This document shows positions 62,421 through 64,000 of a stretch of DNA of 64,000 bases, in pieces. The position numbers were made by a program, and so were the translations under genes. The notes beneath the pieces are model-generated. The model saw nothing but the letters and a program-made list of their open reading frames with translations, had not been told where the DNA came from and searched no databases. Each line of letters opens with the position of its first letter. Within the stretch, counting starts at the first letter, position 1. Source of the stretch: Aliikangiella sp965214955 (GTDB taxonomy: Bacteria > Pseudomonadota > Gammaproteobacteria > Enterobacterales > Kangiellaceae); NCBI GenBank assembly GCA_965214955.1, contig CBDCCU010000005.1, positions 62,001 through 126,000 on the forward strand, read 5' to 3'.

Positions 62421-64000
62421 ATGATGAATAATATGTCAACCGTTCAAGGACAGGTCACTAGCATACAAAAGCAAGTAACCGTCAACTCAAGTGCAGCTGC
62501 GTTGTTTTCGCAGCTGTCTGAGTCTTTAAGCTTGCAGAATGTCATGCTGTTAGAATCTGCCGAAATTGAATCAAAAAACAATATTAAAAGCATTTTAATG
62601 CTGCAAGCGGCTGTTCGCATAGAATGCAATGCTAACAATGTCATATTAACCGCATTAACAAAAAATGGAGAGCAAGCTTTAAGTTTTATTCAGCAGGTTA
62701 TTGTCAATAATAAACAGTTGCATGTTCAACATGATTCAAATCACCAACTATCTATTGAATATGCCAATTCTGCTGAAAACAATCTTGATCAAGATTCATT
62801 ACTGGTTAGAACAACGCCTATTGATATATTACGTCAACTAAAAGATCAATTTACAGCAAACTCAAACTCTGATTACTCAATATTTTTGTGTGGCGTGTTT
62901 GCTTTTGACTTTATTGCCAACTTTGAATCTTTACCCAAGGTAAAACAAGGTAGTAATACTTGCCCAGATTTTGTTTTTTATTTGGCCGAAACACTCTTAG
63001 TGATTGATCATCAAAGCCACTCATCCTCATTAATTTCTAATCAGTTTCATGATCCATATAATAATGAGCAATTTATTAATGAAAAAATTTACAACGATAT
63101 TGCCAGTCGCTTTAAAAATATCGAATTAGCCATTACATCTAGCAGTAAAGTTAATGCGTCTTATAATAAAGTGAATGCTCAGCTAGATGTTAACTTTAAT
63201 GATCAGCAATTTGCAGACATTGTTAATCAACTAAAACAAAATATTGTTGCTGGTGATATATTTCAGGTAGTTCCTTCTCGCACTTTCTCAATAGAGTGTC
63301 CATCGCCAATACAGAGTTATCTTGCATTAAAACAATCAAACCCAAGCCCTTATATGTTTTTTATGCAAGATAAAGATTTTAGTTTATTTGGCGCCTCACC
63401 TGAGAGCGCTTTAAAATATGAACAAAAAAATAATCAAGTGCTTTTATACCCCATTGCGGGCACACGCCCAAGAGGCAAAAAAAGTAATGGCAATATTGAT
63501 TATGATCTCGACTCAAGAATAGAAGCCGAACTTAAACTCGATCAAAAAGAAGTTGCCGAACATATGATGTTGGTTGACTTAGCTCGAAACGACATTGCCA
63601 GAATTTCACAAAGTGGCACCATTAATATTCCGCGATTACTTTCAGTTGATCGATACTCACAAGTGATGCATTTGGTGTCTTGCGTACAAGGTCAACTTAA
63701 ACCTAATTTAGATGCGCTTCATGCTTATCAGGCTTGTATGAATATGGGCACTTTATCGGGTGCACCAAAAATTAAAGCAACCGAACTTATTAGACAAGTT
63801 GAGCAAGAAAGACGTGGCAGTTATGGCGGCGCAGTAGGCTACATTAATGGCAAAGGTGATATGGACACCTGCATTGTTATTCGCTCTGCATTTTGCCGCG
63901 ATAATAAAGCTTATATTCAAGCTGGTGCGGGTGTAGTTTTTGATTCTGTTGCAGAAAACGAAACCTTAGAAACCCAAAATAAAGCACAAGCGGTAATCAA
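62421..64000 (+). CDS. trpE: Anthranilate synthase component I (partial, C-terminus outside window)
   Basis: About 526 residues are visible from the ATG at 62421 (62424 and 62433 are alternative starts). The Trp-feedback motif LLES is present near residue 43 (MLLESAEIESKNN). The chorismate-binding domain has FQVVPSRTFSIECPSP, LFGASPESALKY, PIAGTRPRGK, MLVDLARNDIARI, MGTLSGAPKIKATELI and GAGVVFDSVAENETLE. It forms anthranilate from chorismate with TrpG. The frame is still open at the window end. It shares the operon and both attenuators with aroF. Confidence 0.95.
   Translation, partial: MMNNMSTVQGQVTSIQKQVTVNSSAAALFSQLSESLSLQNVMLLESAEIESKNNIKSILMLQAAVRIECNANNVILTALTKNGEQALSFIQQVIVNNKQLHVQHDSNHQLSIEYANSAENNLDQDSLLVRTTPIDILRQLKDQFTANSNSDYSIFLCGVFAFDFIANFESLPKVKQGSNTCPDFVFYLAETLLVIDHQSHSSSLISNQFHDPYNNEQFINEKIYNDIASRFKNIELAITSSSKVNASYNKVNAQLDVNFNDQQFADIVNQLKQNIVAGDIFQVVPSRTFSIECPSPIQSYLALKQSNPSPYMFFMQDKDFSLFGASPESALKYEQKNNQVLLYPIAGTRPRGKKSNGNIDYDLDSRIEAELKLDQKEVAEHMMLVDLARNDIARISQSGTINIPRLLSVDRYSQVMHLVSCVQGQLKPNLDALHAYQACMNMGTLSGAPKIKATELIRQVEQERRGSYGGAVGYINGKGDMDTCIVIRSAFCRDNKAYIQAGAGVVFDSVAENETLETQNKAQAVI

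Noticed and set aside
1..64000. tRNA or rRNA genes
   Set aside because: I looked for T-arm consensus and cloverleaf patterns in the intergenic regions and saw none; a dedicated scan would be decisive.

Overview
The window reads as a chromosomal segment of a low-GC, Gram-negative marine gammaproteobacterium of Alteromonadales type. Supporting signs are lipoproteins, TonB-dependent and beta-barrel outer-membrane proteins, LpxB, the ffh-rpsP-rimM-trmD-rplS block, the fadR/nhaB divergent pair, gshA of enterobacterial length, and a VolA/Pla-1 type lipase. I cannot name the genus. No rRNA, tRNA, CRISPR array or recognisable transposase was seen.

Layout. 1-2.2 kb: a partial zinc peptidase, one copy of a ~265 bp dispersed repeat, a MaoC-type hydratase, a frameshifted unknown gene and a 56 bp perfect palindrome. 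2.2-6.2 kb: two lipoprotein metallopeptidases (DUF885, M13). 6.2-18 kb: a divergent nine-gene locus of envelope redox proteins. The minus arm encodes an HzsA-related c-type heme lipoprotein, two beta-barrel proteins, a TlpA thioredoxin, a DUF4266 lipoprotein ending in GGGCGCN and a DUF3570 protein. The plus arm encodes a CxxCH protein, a LamG lipoprotein with two CxxCH motifs, and a Tat-exported DUF1501-like protein carrying a frameshift. 18-19.4 kb: a second dispersed-repeat copy and a tandem array of hairpin repeats. 19.4-29 kb (minus): DUF3224, a zinc-finger/membrane/helical-repeat protein, dnaQ, a ~2.3 kb island with a DUF262/HNH gene bracketed by copies of the dnaQ start, dnaE, rnhB and a RelE-type toxin-antitoxin pair. 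29-32.5 kb: gnnA-gnnB-lpxB, implying a 2,3-diamino sugar in lipid A. 32.5-36.6 kb: TonB receptor, Asp-box propeller and thioredoxin, possibly for metal uptake. 36.7-42.6 kb: the ribosomal/SRP block, a CcsA-like protein and a CorC/CNNM protein. 42.7-50.8 kb: small membrane protein, HELGH protein, DUF6316-like protein, S9 peptidase, TPMT, SohB and VolA-like lipase. 51-53.9 kb: fadR and nhaB, with two FadR-like operators, one of them in front of the lipase. 54-60.4 kb: a PAS chemoreceptor, GNAT, a putP gene with two frameshifts, gshA, DUF2802 and cheW. 60.5-64 kb: a third repeat copy, then two consecutive WWW leader-peptide attenuators in front of an aroF (DAHP synthase)-trpE operon that runs off the window.

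The most notable points are the tandem trp-type attenuators, the divergent heme/OMP/DUF1501 locus, the dispersed repeat family with its palindromic relative, the DUF262 island at the dnaQ start, and the GnnA/GnnB lipid A route. Five single-base frameshifts in three genes all look like +1 insertions, four of them in A/T runs. That pattern fits sequencing error as well as it fits real gene decay.
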